64,000 bases of DNA from Rodentibacter sp901420285 (GCF_041734645.1 NZ_CP162010.1:682001-746000); one strand, 5' to 3'. Shown: positions 42,351 to 51,695, counted from the first letter of the stretch. Notes: generated by a model not told the origin, from the sequence alone. A program made the numbers and translations.

Positions 42351-42935
42351 TCAAGCGCGTGGAAACAAGGTCTGATCGATCAATTCGCAAATCGCATTGA
42401 TTACGAATAAATGGTTTTCCAAAATCCGAGTTTCTTTGTTGGTCGGAATAGAAATTTCAAGATCTTCTTCCGCCAGTAAACCTTGAATCGCATCATTATT
42501 CGAACCGGTTAACGCAATCACGCCGATTTCTTTGCCGACCGCATTGGCGATAGTGTTTAACACGACTTTTTCCGAGCCGAGGGGAGCAAAGGCAAGCAGT
42601 AAGTCGCCCGTTTGGGCGACAGCGTTAAATTGATGTTGATAGAGCAGCTCCGCTCTTTGATCAAAAACTAACGAAGAACCCACTGCACTTTCTAAGCTTA
42701 ATAACACGGAAGGAAAACTTGGGCGCTCAATATCATAGCGATTGAGCAGATTAGAGACCAAAAATTGCGCGTTGGCATAAGAACGTGAAATGCCACAAGC
42801 AATCACTTTATTACCACCGAGCAAGCATTGAATCACTTTTTGGCTGGCGTTCGCGATATTTTCGGTGAGTAAGCTGGAGGCGGAAATTTGAATTTGAATG
42901 CTTTCGCTGTAAATGTCTTTAATGTTTTGTAACAT
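42351..42935 (-). CDS. diaA: DnaA initiator-associating protein DiaA (SIS domain)
   Basis: A 194-residue SIS-domain protein. E. coli DiaA forms a tetramer that binds several DnaA molecules at oriC and promotes timely initiation. The SIS core shows CGISRSYANAQFLVSNLLNR (about residues 48-67) and VIALTGSNND (about 139-148). GmhA-type isomerases share the fold, but the position between yraN and dolP identifies DiaA. The length is close to the E. coli protein (196). Confidence 0.93.
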   Translation of the reverse strand: MLQNIKDIYSESIQIQISASSLLTENIANASQKVIQCLLGGNKVIACGISRSYANAQFLVSNLLNRYDIERPSFPSVLLSLESAVGSSLVFDQRAELLYQHQFNAVAQTGDLLLAFAPLGSEKVVLNTIANAVGKEIGVIALTGSNNDAIQGLLAEEDLEISIPTNKETRILENHLFVINAICELIDQTLFPRA

Positions 42936-42953
42936 AGTAAGTTATGTTTGAAA

Positions 42954-43313
42954 TTAATCGAGAAAATTAGCAATCCATTGAATATCTTGCGTATTTTGGC
43001 CAAAAGCGACGAGATCGAAACGGCAATTCGCATCTTCCAAACTTAAGTTACGTTCGGCAAGCCAAAGATTCGCCGCATCTAACCATTTTTGTTGCTTGCG
43101 CCAGTCCACGCTGTCTATGGCAGAACCGAAACGTGTGTCGGAGCGTTGACGCACTTCCACGAACACAATGGTTTCTCCGTCTTGCATAATCAAATCAAGT
43201 TCACCGCATTTGAAATTTTGATTGGCAGCAATAAAACGCAAGCCTTTCGATTCTAAAAAAAGGCGAGCTTGTTGCTCAAAGCTCGCCCCTTGTCGACGTT
43301 TTAAGGAAAACAT
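42954..43313 (-). CDS. yraN: UPF0102-family endonuclease-like protein YraN
   Basis: A 119-residue YraN with a restriction endonuclease-like fold. GELDLIMQDGETIVFVEVRQR (about residues 41-61) holds the D, E and VEV residues typical of this fold. Function is not established; the family is found next to division and envelope genes. I chose the ATG at 43313 (MFSLKRRQGAS), just after the lpoA stop, with TTAAGGAAAA upstream; a start 24 bases earlier would overlap lpoA. Length equals the homologue I recall from H. influenzae. Confidence 0.92.
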   Translation of the reverse strand: MFSLKRRQGASFEQQARLFLESKGLRFIAANQNFKCGELDLIMQDGETIVFVEVRQRSDTRFGSAIDSVDWRKQQKWLDAANLWLAERNLSLEDANCRFDLVAFGQNTQDIQWIANFLD

Positions 43314-43314
43314 T

Positions 43315-45039
43315 CTAGTTTGAAATTGGCACCGCATTGGCGTCTTGGTATTGGAACCAAGTCATATCGCGCTCAACGTTACAGTTCGGCCCCGCGCTCA
43401 ATACGCCGGTTAAACCGTTTAAACGATAGCCCGGCACTTGGCGTAATTCGTTAAAGTGGTTAATTAATAACCATGCGTCGGACCCCATCGCATATAAACG
43501 CATTAATTGATATTCACCGCCGGTGGAACCCGCTACTTTTTTATATTGCGTACCGGAGGATTCTTTGAAGAACGGAATATCGCTAAATTGTACGCCGTTC
43601 ATTTGCGCCGCGTAGTCAGCGGAATTGGTCGCCGCGTTAGAACGCGAGCTGGCGTAAATTTTTACGTTCGCTGCATTATTATTAGTGAGATAGCCTTTGA
43701 TTTCCGCTAGTTCATCAGGATTCGCCACTACATAAAGCGCATTTGCGTCGGCACCATTTTCTTGGAAGAAATAAGGCACGTCTGCGGCTAAATTGTAATA
43801 ACGGATGTTGGCATCCGTCGAAGTCAATTTTTGCCAACGCACATTAAAGGCGTTGCCTACCCGCTGACCTAATTCATTTTGCGGCATAGCGACTACCGGA
43901 TTGCGTACGCCGTCATTCCACATTTTAGTGGCAGCGGATTCCGCTTCGTCTTCCGGCGACAAACCGTAGTAGCAAAGCTGATTAATCGCTTGCGCGTTCG
44001 GCGTAGTATTTAGCGTCAAAACGTCCATGCCTTGCACAACGGCCGGATTCGCTACAATCGCATCGACATTTTGTTTCAATAACGGACCGACCAACGCGTT
44101 AATGCCCGCTTGTTTAGCTTGCGCGATAATCTCGTTAATCGGTGTCGTGGAAGAATCAAAAATTTTCACCGGAATAGAAGAATTACCTTTTGCATCATTA
44201 AAGCCGGAAAGAATGGTTTTACCCAGAATTTGCCCTTCGCCGCTCATAGGTAAAATCAAACCGACTTGGGAAAGATTGGTTTGCTGAAAATTCAATAGAT
44301 TTTGCAATTCTTTCGGGAATAATGTCGCCGCCGCATGGTTTGGATATGCTGCTTTCCAGTTTTGTAACGCCTGACTTAATTGAACGGGCTGACGAATATT
44401 ATCGTTGTAAGCTTTAATCAAGGTTAGCCAACCGCCTAACGCCGGATTTCCTTCGTCTGCGGCATTGTTAATTACGCCTGTGTTGGCACTGCGTAATAAG
44501 GCCCAACTTTTATCCACATTATCTTGACGGCGTTGAACGTCAGTCAAGTTTTCATCCATTTTGATGCGTGCTTTTATCGCTTCAATGACGTCTTTGCGAT
44601 TTTCCGCCACAACGGCCTGCGTTTCATAGAAACGCGCTTTTTGTGACGGGCTGAGTTTGCTTAGATCGATAGTGCGAAGGCGACTTTCCGCTTCTTCATT
44701 GGCCCCTTTTGCGGCCGCGATACGGGCTTCGATTAATGTTCGATCAAGTTTTTGCGCATTATTTAGCGCGCCAAGCTCCGATAACAGCGCTTCTGATTGC
44801 GCCACCTTGTTTTCGGCAATCAATACACGCGCCGCTAATAATTTATAAGTTTCTTTATCTTCCGCGTTTTGTGCTTGATTCAGTTTATCCATATAAAATT
44901 CTGAACTGGCATTAGCATCGCGTTGAAGTGTTTCGGTGAAACTACTGTCGAATAAATTTGAACAGCCGGCTAATGCCAGGGATAACAAAATCGGCATTAA
45001 ACGTTTTTTAAAACGCCCGCCTTGTAATAAAATAGACAT
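43315..45039 (-). CDS. lpoA: Penicillin-binding protein activator LpoA
   Basis: A 574-residue outer-membrane lipoprotein that stimulates PBP1a to polymerise and cross-link peptidoglycan. Lipobox LALAGCSNLF puts the lipidated cysteine at residue 26. A TPR-like helical N-domain (about 30-250) and a periplasmic-binding-protein-like C-domain (about 250-574, beginning with LILPMSGEGQILGK) match the known two-domain form. It is divergent from rsmI, the arrangement also found in E. coli and H. influenzae. The 3' end contains an 11/12 copy of the dispersed 12-mer (GGCACCGCATTG near 43329), encoding its final residues. Confidence 0.95.
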   Translation of the reverse strand: MSILLQGGRFKKRLMPILLSLALAGCSNLFDSSFTETLQRDANASSEFYMDKLNQAQNAEDKETYKLLAARVLIAENKVAQSEALLSELGALNNAQKLDRTLIEARIAAAKGANEEAESRLRTIDLSKLSPSQKARFYETQAVVAENRKDVIEAIKARIKMDENLTDVQRRQDNVDKSWALLRSANTGVINNAADEGNPALGGWLTLIKAYNDNIRQPVQLSQALQNWKAAYPNHAAATLFPKELQNLLNFQQTNLSQVGLILPMSGEGQILGKTILSGFNDAKGNSSIPVKIFDSSTTPINEIIAQAKQAGINALVGPLLKQNVDAIVANPAVVQGMDVLTLNTTPNAQAINQLCYYGLSPEDEAESAATKMWNDGVRNPVVAMPQNELGQRVGNAFNVRWQKLTSTDANIRYYNLAADVPYFFQENGADANALYVVANPDELAEIKGYLTNNNAANVKIYASSRSNAATNSADYAAQMNGVQFSDIPFFKESSGTQYKKVAGSTGGEYQLMRLYAMGSDAWLLINHFNELRQVPGYRLNGLTGVLSAGPNCNVERDMTWFQYQDANAVPISN

Positions 45040-45111
45040 TCTTCACTCCATGATTAAAAAGAGAATAGTGCGACCGATCTTACTTATCTCGACTTTCAAA
45101 AGCAAACAAAA

Positions 45112-45960
45112 ATGAATGATTTAAGCGGAATTTTATATATCGTAGCAACGCCCATCGGCAATTTGCAGGACATTACCCAACGTGCCCTTAACATCTTTTT
45201 ACAAGTGGATCTTATCGCCGCCGAAGATACTCGCCATAGCGGTTTATTGCTTAGTCATTACGGCATTAAAAAACCGTTTTTTGCTTTACATGATCACAAT
45301 GAACAAGAAAAAGCCCATGTTTTAGTGGAAAAACTCAAACAAGGCAGCAATATCGCTTTAATTTCCGATGCCGGCACTCCGTTAATCAGCGATCCCGGAT
45401 TTCATTTGGTGCGTCGTTGCCGCGAAGCGGGAATTCGCGTGGTGCCGTTACCGGGTGCCTGCGCGGCGATTAGTGCCCTTTGCGCTTCGGGCATTGCGTC
45501 GGATCGTTTCTGTTTTGAAGGTTTTTTACCGGCCAAAAGCAAGGCCCGTAAAGATAAATTAGAAGATTTAGCGGAAGAAGCGCGCACCTTAATTTTCTAC
45601 GAATCCACCCACCGCATTTCAGACGCTTTGGCGGATATGCAAGCCGTGTTGGGCGACGATCGCTATGTGGTACTGGCGCGCGAACTCAGCAAAACTTGGG
45701 AAACCATCGTAGGCGATACGCTCAAAAATTTACGTCAATGGCTTGCCGAAGATCCGAACCGCACCAAAGGTGAAATGGTGCTGATTGTGGAAGGCAAAGC
45801 AAAATCCGAGTGCAATGACGATATTTCTCCGCAAGCGGTGAAAGCCCTTAAATTAATCGCTAAAGAACTCCCACTCAAAAAAGCCGCCGCCATTGTGGCC
45901 GAGCTGTACGGTTATAAAAAGAATGCGCTGTATCAATTCGGTTTGGCGCAGTCGGATTAA
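45112..45960 (+). CDS. rsmI: 16S rRNA (cytidine-1402 2'-O)-methyltransferase RsmI
   Basis: A 282-residue SAM-dependent tetrapyrrole-methylase-fold enzyme that methylates the 2'-O of C1402 in 16S rRNA. Diagnostic segments: LYIVATPIGNLQDIT (residues 8-22), AAEDTRHSGLLL (about 36-47), ISDAGTPLISDPGF (about 84-97), and VPLPGACAAISALCASG (about 109-125). Length is close to E. coli RsmI (286). Divergent from lpoA with 72 bases between starts. Confidence 0.96.
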   Translation: MNDLSGILYIVATPIGNLQDITQRALNIFLQVDLIAAEDTRHSGLLLSHYGIKKPFFALHDHNEQEKAHVLVEKLKQGSNIALISDAGTPLISDPGFHLVRRCREAGIRVVPLPGACAAISALCASGIASDRFCFEGFLPAKSKARKDKLEDLAEEARTLIFYESTHRISDALADMQAVLGDDRYVVLARELSKTWETIVGDTLKNLRQWLAEDPNRTKGEMVLIVEGKAKSECNDDISPQAVKALKLIAKELPLKKAAAIVAELYGYKKNALYQFGLAQSD

Positions 45961-46003
45961 TGTTTCCTTGCGGCTTTTTCACCTCATCTCGGATGCTCAA
46001 ATC

Positions 46004-46015
46004 AGCACCGCATTG
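46004..46015 (-). repeat. Dispersed 12-mer, single copy with longer conserved flanks
   Basis: Perfect AGCACCGCATTG 44 bases after the rsmI stop. Flanks GATGCTCAA upstream and AGCTA downstream match those at 34063-34090, with an extra A between. Confidence 0.85.
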
Positions 46016-46058
46016 AAAGCTACATTAGCCGCAAAATTTTATTAATATCGGAGAACAA

Positions 46059-47507
46059 ATGTTAAACCAAGTCACAACCACCTTGCTTGCCCCGAGCCAT
46101 CTTTCTACTGCAGAATTGCGCAATGTTTTTGACATTATGTCGCATCGCAATATTGATTACGCGGATTTGTATTTCCAACTTAGTCAAGACGAAAGTTGGG
46201 TGCTGGAAGACAGCATTATCAAAGAAGGCGGATTTCATATCGATCGCGGTGTGGGCGTGCGTGCCGTGGCGGGTGAAAAAACCGGCTTTGCTTATTCCGA
46301 TCAAATTGATCTTGCCTCGCTGCAACAATGCGCCGCTGCGGTAAAAGGCATCGCACAGGTTAAACAGGGCAACCTTATCACGCCAAGTGCCTTCAATGCG
46401 GTGCGCGCGGTTGCCCGTTATGCGCCGATTAATCCGCTAGAAAGTTTAAGCAAAGAGAAAAAAATCGCCTTGTTACATTTGGTTGATCGTACCGCACGCG
46501 CGCAAGATCGCCGCGTTACGCGCGTTTCGGCGAGCCTTAGCTCGGTTTATGAAGAAGTATTGATTATGGCGACGGACGGTACTTTGGCGGCGGATATTCG
46601 CCCGCTGGTGCGTTTGTCGATTTCTGTGTTGGTGGAACAAGACGGCAAGCGTGAGCGTGGCAGTTGCGGTTCCGGCGGGCGTTTCGGTTTGGATTGTTTC
46701 TTTGAAACGGTGGACGGCGATATTCGCGCGGTGAACTTCGCCAAAGAAGCGGTGCGTCAAGCTTTAGTGAATTTAAGCGCGATCGCCGCACCGGCCGGTG
46801 CGATGCCCGTGGTGCTTGGTGCCGGTTGGCCCGGTGTGTTGCTGCATGAAGCCGTCGGGCACGGCTTGGAAGGTGATTTCAATCGCAAAGAAAGCTCGCT
46901 GTTTAGCGGTAAAATCGGCGAACTTGTTACTTCGCCGTTGTGCACGATCGTGGACGACGGCACTTTGCAAAATCGCCGTGGTTCACTTAGCGTGGATGAC
47001 GAGGGCGTACCGAGCCAATGCAATGTGCTAATCAAAGACGGCGTTTTGCAAGGCTATATGCAAGACAAAATGAATGCGCGCTTAATGGGCGTTGCGCCGA
47101 CCGGCAACGGCCGCCGCGAATCCTACGCGCATTTGCCGATGCCGCGCATGACCAACACTTATATGCTGGCCGGGCAAAGTAAATTTGACGATCTTATTGC
47201 TTCCGTCGAACGCGGTATTTACGCGCCGCATTTCGGCGGCGGCCAAGTGGACATCACTTCCGGCAAATTCGTGTTCTCCACTTCCGAAGCGTACCTGATT
47301 GAAAATGGCAAAATCACCAAACCGGTAAAAGGCGCGACATTAATTGGCAGCGGCATCGAAGTAATGCAAAAAATTTCCATGGTAGCCGATGAAAGTGAGC
47401 TTGATCTCGGCATCGGCGTGTGCGGCAAAGACGGCCAAAGTGTACCGGTCGGCGTCGGCCAACCTGCCTTAAAAATCGATGAAATTACCGTTGGTGGCAC
47501 GGATTAA
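46059..47507 (+). CDS. tldD: Metalloprotease TldD
   Basis: A 482-residue TldD, which with TldE (PmbA) forms a zinc protease that degrades unfolded peptides and matures modified peptides such as microcins. The motif HEAVGHGLEGD (about residues 264-274) gives the HExxxH zinc site, with later cysteine/aspartate ligands beyond 450 (LGIGVCGKDGQ). Length matches E. coli TldD (481). An 11/12 copy of the dispersed 12-mer lies in frame near 46393 (FNAVR). No tldE is near. GGAG precedes the ATG. Confidence 0.96.
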   Translation: MLNQVTTTLLAPSHLSTAELRNVFDIMSHRNIDYADLYFQLSQDESWVLEDSIIKEGGFHIDRGVGVRAVAGEKTGFAYSDQIDLASLQQCAAAVKGIAQVKQGNLITPSAFNAVRAVARYAPINPLESLSKEKKIALLHLVDRTARAQDRRVTRVSASLSSVYEEVLIMATDGTLAADIRPLVRLSISVLVEQDGKRERGSCGSGGRFGLDCFFETVDGDIRAVNFAKEAVRQALVNLSAIAAPAGAMPVVLGAGWPGVLLHEAVGHGLEGDFNRKESSLFSGKIGELVTSPLCTIVDDGTLQNRRGSLSVDDEGVPSQCNVLIKDGVLQGYMQDKMNARLMGVAPTGNGRRESYAHLPMPRMTNTYMLAGQSKFDDLIASVERGIYAPHFGGGQVDITSGKFVFSTSEAYLIENGKITKPVKGATLIGSGIEVMQKISMVADESELDLGIGVCGKDGQSVPVGVGQPALKIDEITVGGTD

Positions 47508-47529
47508 TAAAATCAGGCTCGGCACCGTT

Positions 47530-47541
47530 CAATGCGGTGCT
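47530..47541 (+). repeat. Dispersed 12-mer, single copy
   Basis: Perfect CAATGCGGTGCT 23 bases after the tldD stop; GGCACCG eight bases before forms a shorter, imperfect partner. Confidence 0.8.
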
Positions 47542-47646
47542 GATTGGCGAGCAGATTCATTTTGAATGATCATTTTTTTGAAAAACCATAAACGTATCGT
47601 TTCAACAAGCTAGAAAATTTTAACGATTTAGTTTGAAGAAAATTTT

Positions 47647-47916
47647 ATGAACAAACATTATTACAAAGTCATTTTCAGCCGCGTGTTAAATCAACCGGTG
47701 GCGGAAGATCAAAATAGCACCGCATTGAACTCCCAAAACAGCATAGCATTGACGCTGTCTTTAGAGACGCTTTGTTTCGGGCTAATGTTGGTTTTGGGTT
47801 GGGTGAGTTTGTCTGAGAGCGCATTAGCGGCGCCAAATCCAGTCTCCAATGCGGTGTCGGGTGGAAAGCCAAGAACCGGAAGAAGGTTTAACGCAGCGTT
47901 TAGAATTTTAAGTTGA
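47647..47916 (+). pseudogene. Remnant of a large adhesin/haemagglutinin: ESPR signal region followed by a frameshift
   Basis: The 89-residue reading begins MNKHYYKVIFSRVLNQPV, the extended signal peptide region (ESPR) typical of large type V secreted proteins, then a signal peptide core ETLCFGLMLVLGWVSL ending ALAAPN. After NPVSNAVSGGK the frame no longer resembles an adhesin. In a neighbouring frame bases about 47873-47911 read EPEEGLTQRLEF then stop, matching the EGLTQRF that follows in filamentous haemagglutinin-type proteins. So this looks like the first 90 or so codons of a two-partner secretion exoprotein after a frameshift and loss of the rest. A dispersed 12-mer at 47716-47727 encodes STAL. 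Confidence 0.75.
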
Positions 47917-47970
47917 AAGAGCGGTCAATTTTCGTAAGTTTTAAAACCTTTTGAAAATTGACCGCTCTTT
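47916..47970. terminator. Strong bidirectional terminator between adhesin relic and gltS
   Basis: AAAGAGCGGTCAATTTTC (47916-47933) pairs perfectly over 18 bases with GAAAATTGACCGCTCTTT (47953-47970), loop 19 bases, T runs on the right side, A runs on the left. It lies 13 bases past the gltS stop on the minus strand. Confidence 0.88.
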
Positions 47971-47983
47971 TTGCTCTAATTGA

Positions 47984-49198
47984 TTAGTGTAAGTAGGCTA
48001 CGAATGCCAAGAACACTTTTAATAATGAGGCGTTAATTAAGTCGATAAAGAATGCACCGACCATCGGCACGATTAAGAAGGCTTTGTGAGACGGTCCAAA
48101 GCGACTGGTAATGGCTTGCATATTTGCAACGGCAGTAGGCGTTGCACCTAAACCGAAACCGCAGTGACCGGCGCTCAATACGACGGCGTCATAATCTTTG
48201 CCCATAAAATGGTAAGTGACATAGACTGCATAGAATGCCATAAATGCCACTTGAACGGCCAGAATCACTAATACGTCACCGGCTAGGCCCGCTAATTCCC
48301 AAAGTTTTAAGGACATTAACGCAATCGCTAAAAAGATGGATAAACCTACGCTACCCAATACGTCGATAGCGGAATCGGCGACGCGGAATTTGAATAAGTG
48401 AGTCAGTGTATTACGAATAACTACACCGGTGAACAAACACCATACGAAAGTCGGCAGTTGCAATGCGGTGCCCTTAGTGATGCTGTCCAGATATTGACCA
48501 ATTAACAAACAGAAAGACATCATGGTAATGGTTTCAATAATGGAACGAGCATTTACTTTACGCTGATAAGCCGGGTGTTCGAAGGCTTCTTGTACGTCGT
48601 CTATTTCGTCATTTTCCGGATTTTCACCTTGTTTTTGACGATTTAACAAGAAACGTGCAACCGGACCACCGATGATTCCGCCGAATACCAAACCGAAGGT
48701 CGCACATGCCATAGCAATTTCGGTTGCCGCCGGGAGATTGAACTCTTTGATGAACGTTTCTGCCCAAGCCGCACCGGTACCATGGCCACCGGTTAATGTG
48801 ACGGAACCAGCCAATAAGCCATATGCCGGATCAATTCCTAAGAGTTCCGAACCGGCAATACCGATAACGTTTTGACAGATAATCAAACCCGCCACCACAA
48901 AGAGGAAAATGATTAACGGTTTACCGCCCTTAATTAAGCGAGCAAAATTTGCGCTTAAACCGATGGAGGAGAAGAAAACCAACATCATAGTTGTTTGTAA
49001 GCTTTTCTCGAAAGTAAACGAGGTGCCGTCTATTTGATGCCAGACGAAAAGCCCAATAGCGACGATAAAGCCGCCAACCACCGGCTCAGGAATGTTAAAA
49101 CTTTTTAGTACATTGATGCGTTTGACCAAAAAGTAACCTAATAGCAAAACAAGGCTTGCAAGCGCAAGAGTTTGGTAGGTATCAAATACAATATTCAC
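47984..49198 (-). CDS. gltS: Sodium/glutamate symporter GltS
   Basis: A 404-residue inner-membrane Na+/glutamate symporter of the ESS family with two inverted five-helix repeats and two re-entrant loops. The conserved TGGHGTGAAWAETF (about residues 135-148) and SAGHCGFGLGATPTAVANM (about 340-358) are the two substrate/sodium loops. Length matches E. coli GltS (401). GAGGATATTTC precedes the ATG. An 11/12 copy of the dispersed repeat lies inside near 48458 (reading GTALQL on the coding strand). Confidence 0.95.
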   Translation of the reverse strand: MNIVFDTYQTLALASLVLLLGYFLVKRINVLKSFNIPEPVVGGFIVAIGLFVWHQIDGTSFTFEKSLQTTMMLVFFSSIGLSANFARLIKGGKPLIIFLFVVAGLIICQNVIGIAGSELLGIDPAYGLLAGSVTLTGGHGTGAAWAETFIKEFNLPAATEIAMACATFGLVFGGIIGGPVARFLLNRQKQGENPENDEIDDVQEAFEHPAYQRKVNARSIIETITMMSFCLLIGQYLDSITKGTALQLPTFVWCLFTGVVIRNTLTHLFKFRVADSAIDVLGSVGLSIFLAIALMSLKLWELAGLAGDVLVILAVQVAFMAFYAVYVTYHFMGKDYDAVVLSAGHCGFGLGATPTAVANMQAITSRFGPSHKAFLIVPMVGAFFIDLINASLLKVFLAFVAYLH

Positions 49199-49230
49199 GA
49201 AATATCCTCCTATATTGGGTTTCGAAAACG

Positions 49231-51486
49231 TTATGTGTTGTGTTCCGGTTCAACTACCACAATTTCCACATTACTGTGTAAGCCGCGTGGCAGTTGCGAG
49301 CCTTTTCTGCCGCGTTCCGCACGGAATTTGTGCAGATCTTCCGGTTTTAATGTGATTTTTCGTTTACCGGAATGAAACTCAAGACTGGCTTGTTCTGAAA
49401 TCAGTAATAACTTCACTAATAATTCGCTGCGATCTTTCGCATTCGCGGCGGAAATGCTAACGATTTTATTGCCTTTACCTTTTGATAATACCGGTAAATC
49501 CTGCACCGGGAAAATCAACATTCTGCCTACGGATGTCAAGGCAACAAGAAGTGCACTTGGCTTCGACAAAATGAGAGGTGCCAACACTTTGGCATTTTCC
49601 GGTAAAGAAATCAAGGCTTTTCCTGCTTTGTTACGTGCAATTAAATCGTCAAATTTACAAATAAAGCCGTAACCGGCATCCGATGCCATCAACAAAGCTT
49701 GTTGTTCGCCTTCCATCATTACATGTTCAATGGTCGCGCCGGCCGGCAAAGTAAGTCTACCGGTGAGCGGTTCTCCTTGCGATCTGGCAGATGGCAAGGA
49801 AAGCGGATCCAGCGCGTAGCTGCGCCCCGTACTGTCGATAAACACGGCGGCTTGATTACTCTTGCCGCAAGCGTGCGCGCGGTAATTATCGCCTGCTTTG
49901 TAGCTTAATGCTGTCGGATCAATATCGTGGCCTTTCGCGCAACGCACCCAACCCATTTGCGATAAAATCACGGTGACCGGTTCCGCAGGCGTCATTTCGC
50001 TTTCGGAAATGGCTTTGGCTTCTTCTCGTTCGACCAGTTGGGACATACGCGGACTGGCATATTTTTTCGCATCTTCTTGGATTTCTTTTTTAATCAGCGT
50101 GTTTAAGCGACGTTCGGAGCCTAAAGTTGTTTCTAAATTCACCCGCTCTTTTTCCAATTCATCGCGTTCCGCGCGCAGTTGGTGTTCTTCCAATTTCGCT
50201 AAATGACGCAGACGTAAATTTAAAATCGCATCGGCTTGTTCGTCGCTTAAATTAAAACGCGTCATTAATTCTGCTTTCGGGTTATCGTTGTTGCGAATAA
50301 TTTCAATCACTTCATCGATATTTAAAAAGGCAATCATTAAGCCTTCTAAAATATGTAAACGCGACAATACTTTATCCAAGCGATATTGCAAACGGCGAGT
50401 GACCGTGGCACGACGAAAAACCAGCCATTCAGTGAGAATTTGCAACAAACCTTTTACCGCCGGTTTATGATCAAGTCCGATCATATTCATATTCACGCGA
50501 TAACTTTTTTCCAAATCCGTGGTGGCGAACAGGTGCGCCATTAATGCATCGCAATCCACTCGGTTAGAACGCGGTACGATCACGATCCGAATCGGATTCT
50601 CGTGATCTGCCTCGTCGCGAATATCTTCCACCATCGGCAATTTTTTTGCCGTCATTTGTTCGGCGATTTGTGCGATGATTTTGGACGGTGAAGATTGATG
50701 CGGCAGCGCGGAAATGATGATTTCACCGTCTTCTTTTTTCCACGTTGCACGCATTTTAATTGAGCCACGGCCTTGCTCGTAAATTTTACGAATTTCCGCT
50801 TTCGGCGAAATAATTTCCGCTTCAGTCGGGAAATCAGGGCCTTGTACCACCTCGAGTATCTCATCCAGCACCGCATTGGGCTTATCCAATAGCATCACCG
50901 CCGCAGCGGCGATTTCATTGATATTGTGTGGCGGAATATCCGTCGCCATTCCCACCGCAATGCCGGTGGTGCCGTTAAGCAAAATATGCGGTAAACGCGC
51001 CGGTAAAGATTGCGGTTCTACTAATGTGCCGTCGAAGTTCGGCTGATAATCTACGGTGCCTTGCTCAAGTTCGTTAAGTAAGATTTCAGAAATTTTGGAT
51101 AGGCGCGATTCCGTATAACGCATTGCCGCGAAAGATTTCGGATCGTCCGGCGCGCCCCAGTTGCCTTGTCCGTCCACGAGCGGATAACGATAAGAAAATG
51201 GTTGCGCCATTAACACCATGGCTTCGTAACAAGCACTGTCACCATGCGGGTGAAATTTACCGAGCACATCACCGACGGTGCGAGCGGATTTTTTATATTT
51301 CGCGGTGGCGTTTAAACCCAGTTCCGACATGGCGTAAATAATGCGGCGCTGCACCGGTTTTAATCCGTCGCCGATGAAAGGCAGCGCGCGATCCATAATG
51401 ACGTACATGGAGTAGTTAAGGTAGGCGCTTTCGGTGAACGTGCGCAGGGGCATTTGTTCGATGCCTTCGTAGCTGATATTAGTCAT
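49231..51486 (-). CDS. parC: DNA topoisomerase IV subunit A (ParC)
   Basis: A 751-residue ParC. The breakage-reunion domain holds the catalytic tyrosine Y124 (AMRYTESRLS). The quinolone-resistance region HPHGDSACYEAM carries S84 and E88, the susceptible residues. A C-terminal beta-pinwheel follows (about 490-740), with AHACGKSNQAAVF and DDLIARNKAGKALI segments. Topoisomerase IV separates linked daughter chromosomes. Its partner parE lies 1.4 kb upstream on the same strand, separated by aniA; in H. influenzae parE and parC are adjacent. A perfect dispersed 12-mer is inside at 50867-50878 (reading PNAVLD). Confidence 0.97.
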   Translation of the reverse strand: MTNISYEGIEQMPLRTFTESAYLNYSMYVIMDRALPFIGDGLKPVQRRIIYAMSELGLNATAKYKKSARTVGDVLGKFHPHGDSACYEAMVLMAQPFSYRYPLVDGQGNWGAPDDPKSFAAMRYTESRLSKISEILLNELEQGTVDYQPNFDGTLVEPQSLPARLPHILLNGTTGIAVGMATDIPPHNINEIAAAAVMLLDKPNAVLDEILEVVQGPDFPTEAEIISPKAEIRKIYEQGRGSIKMRATWKKEDGEIIISALPHQSSPSKIIAQIAEQMTAKKLPMVEDIRDEADHENPIRIVIVPRSNRVDCDALMAHLFATTDLEKSYRVNMNMIGLDHKPAVKGLLQILTEWLVFRRATVTRRLQYRLDKVLSRLHILEGLMIAFLNIDEVIEIIRNNDNPKAELMTRFNLSDEQADAILNLRLRHLAKLEEHQLRAERDELEKERVNLETTLGSERRLNTLIKKEIQEDAKKYASPRMSQLVEREEAKAISESEMTPAEPVTVILSQMGWVRCAKGHDIDPTALSYKAGDNYRAHACGKSNQAAVFIDSTGRSYALDPLSLPSARSQGEPLTGRLTLPAGATIEHVMMEGEQQALLMASDAGYGFICKFDDLIARNKAGKALISLPENAKVLAPLILSKPSALLVALTSVGRMLIFPVQDLPVLSKGKGNKIVSISAANAKDRSELLVKLLLISEQASLEFHSGKRKITLKPEDLHKFRAERGRKGSQLPRGLHSNVEIVVVEPEHNT

Positions 51487-51552
51487 TTTTATTTTCTTAA
51501 TTTGATTGAAATTTTTTTCTTCGAAAATTTTGACGAAGTGAACGCATTATTT

Positions 51553-51597
51553 AGCACCGCATTGGAGCCTTATTTGGCGCGGCTTCAATGCGGTGCT
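51553..51597. repeat. Inverted pair of the dispersed 12-mer
   Basis: AGCACCGCATTG (51553-51564) and CAATGCGGTGCT (51586-51597) form a perfect stem around a 21-base loop, in which GAGCC and GGCTT add further pairs. It lies about 100 bases past the aniA stop and upstream of parC, so it may separate the two genes' expression. Confidence 0.88.
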
Positions 51598-51695
51598 GAA
51601 TTGAGATTTCAAATAACGGCAAGTTACTTGTGACACTTTTATACGCGTAAAAGAAAATAACCCGTCGTTGGTGAAATACGATGTTAAATTAAACG

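Noticed and set aside
46062..47035. Several open frames on both strands inside tldD
   Set aside because: All lie within a full-length conserved tldD frame and show no family likeness; they are shadows.
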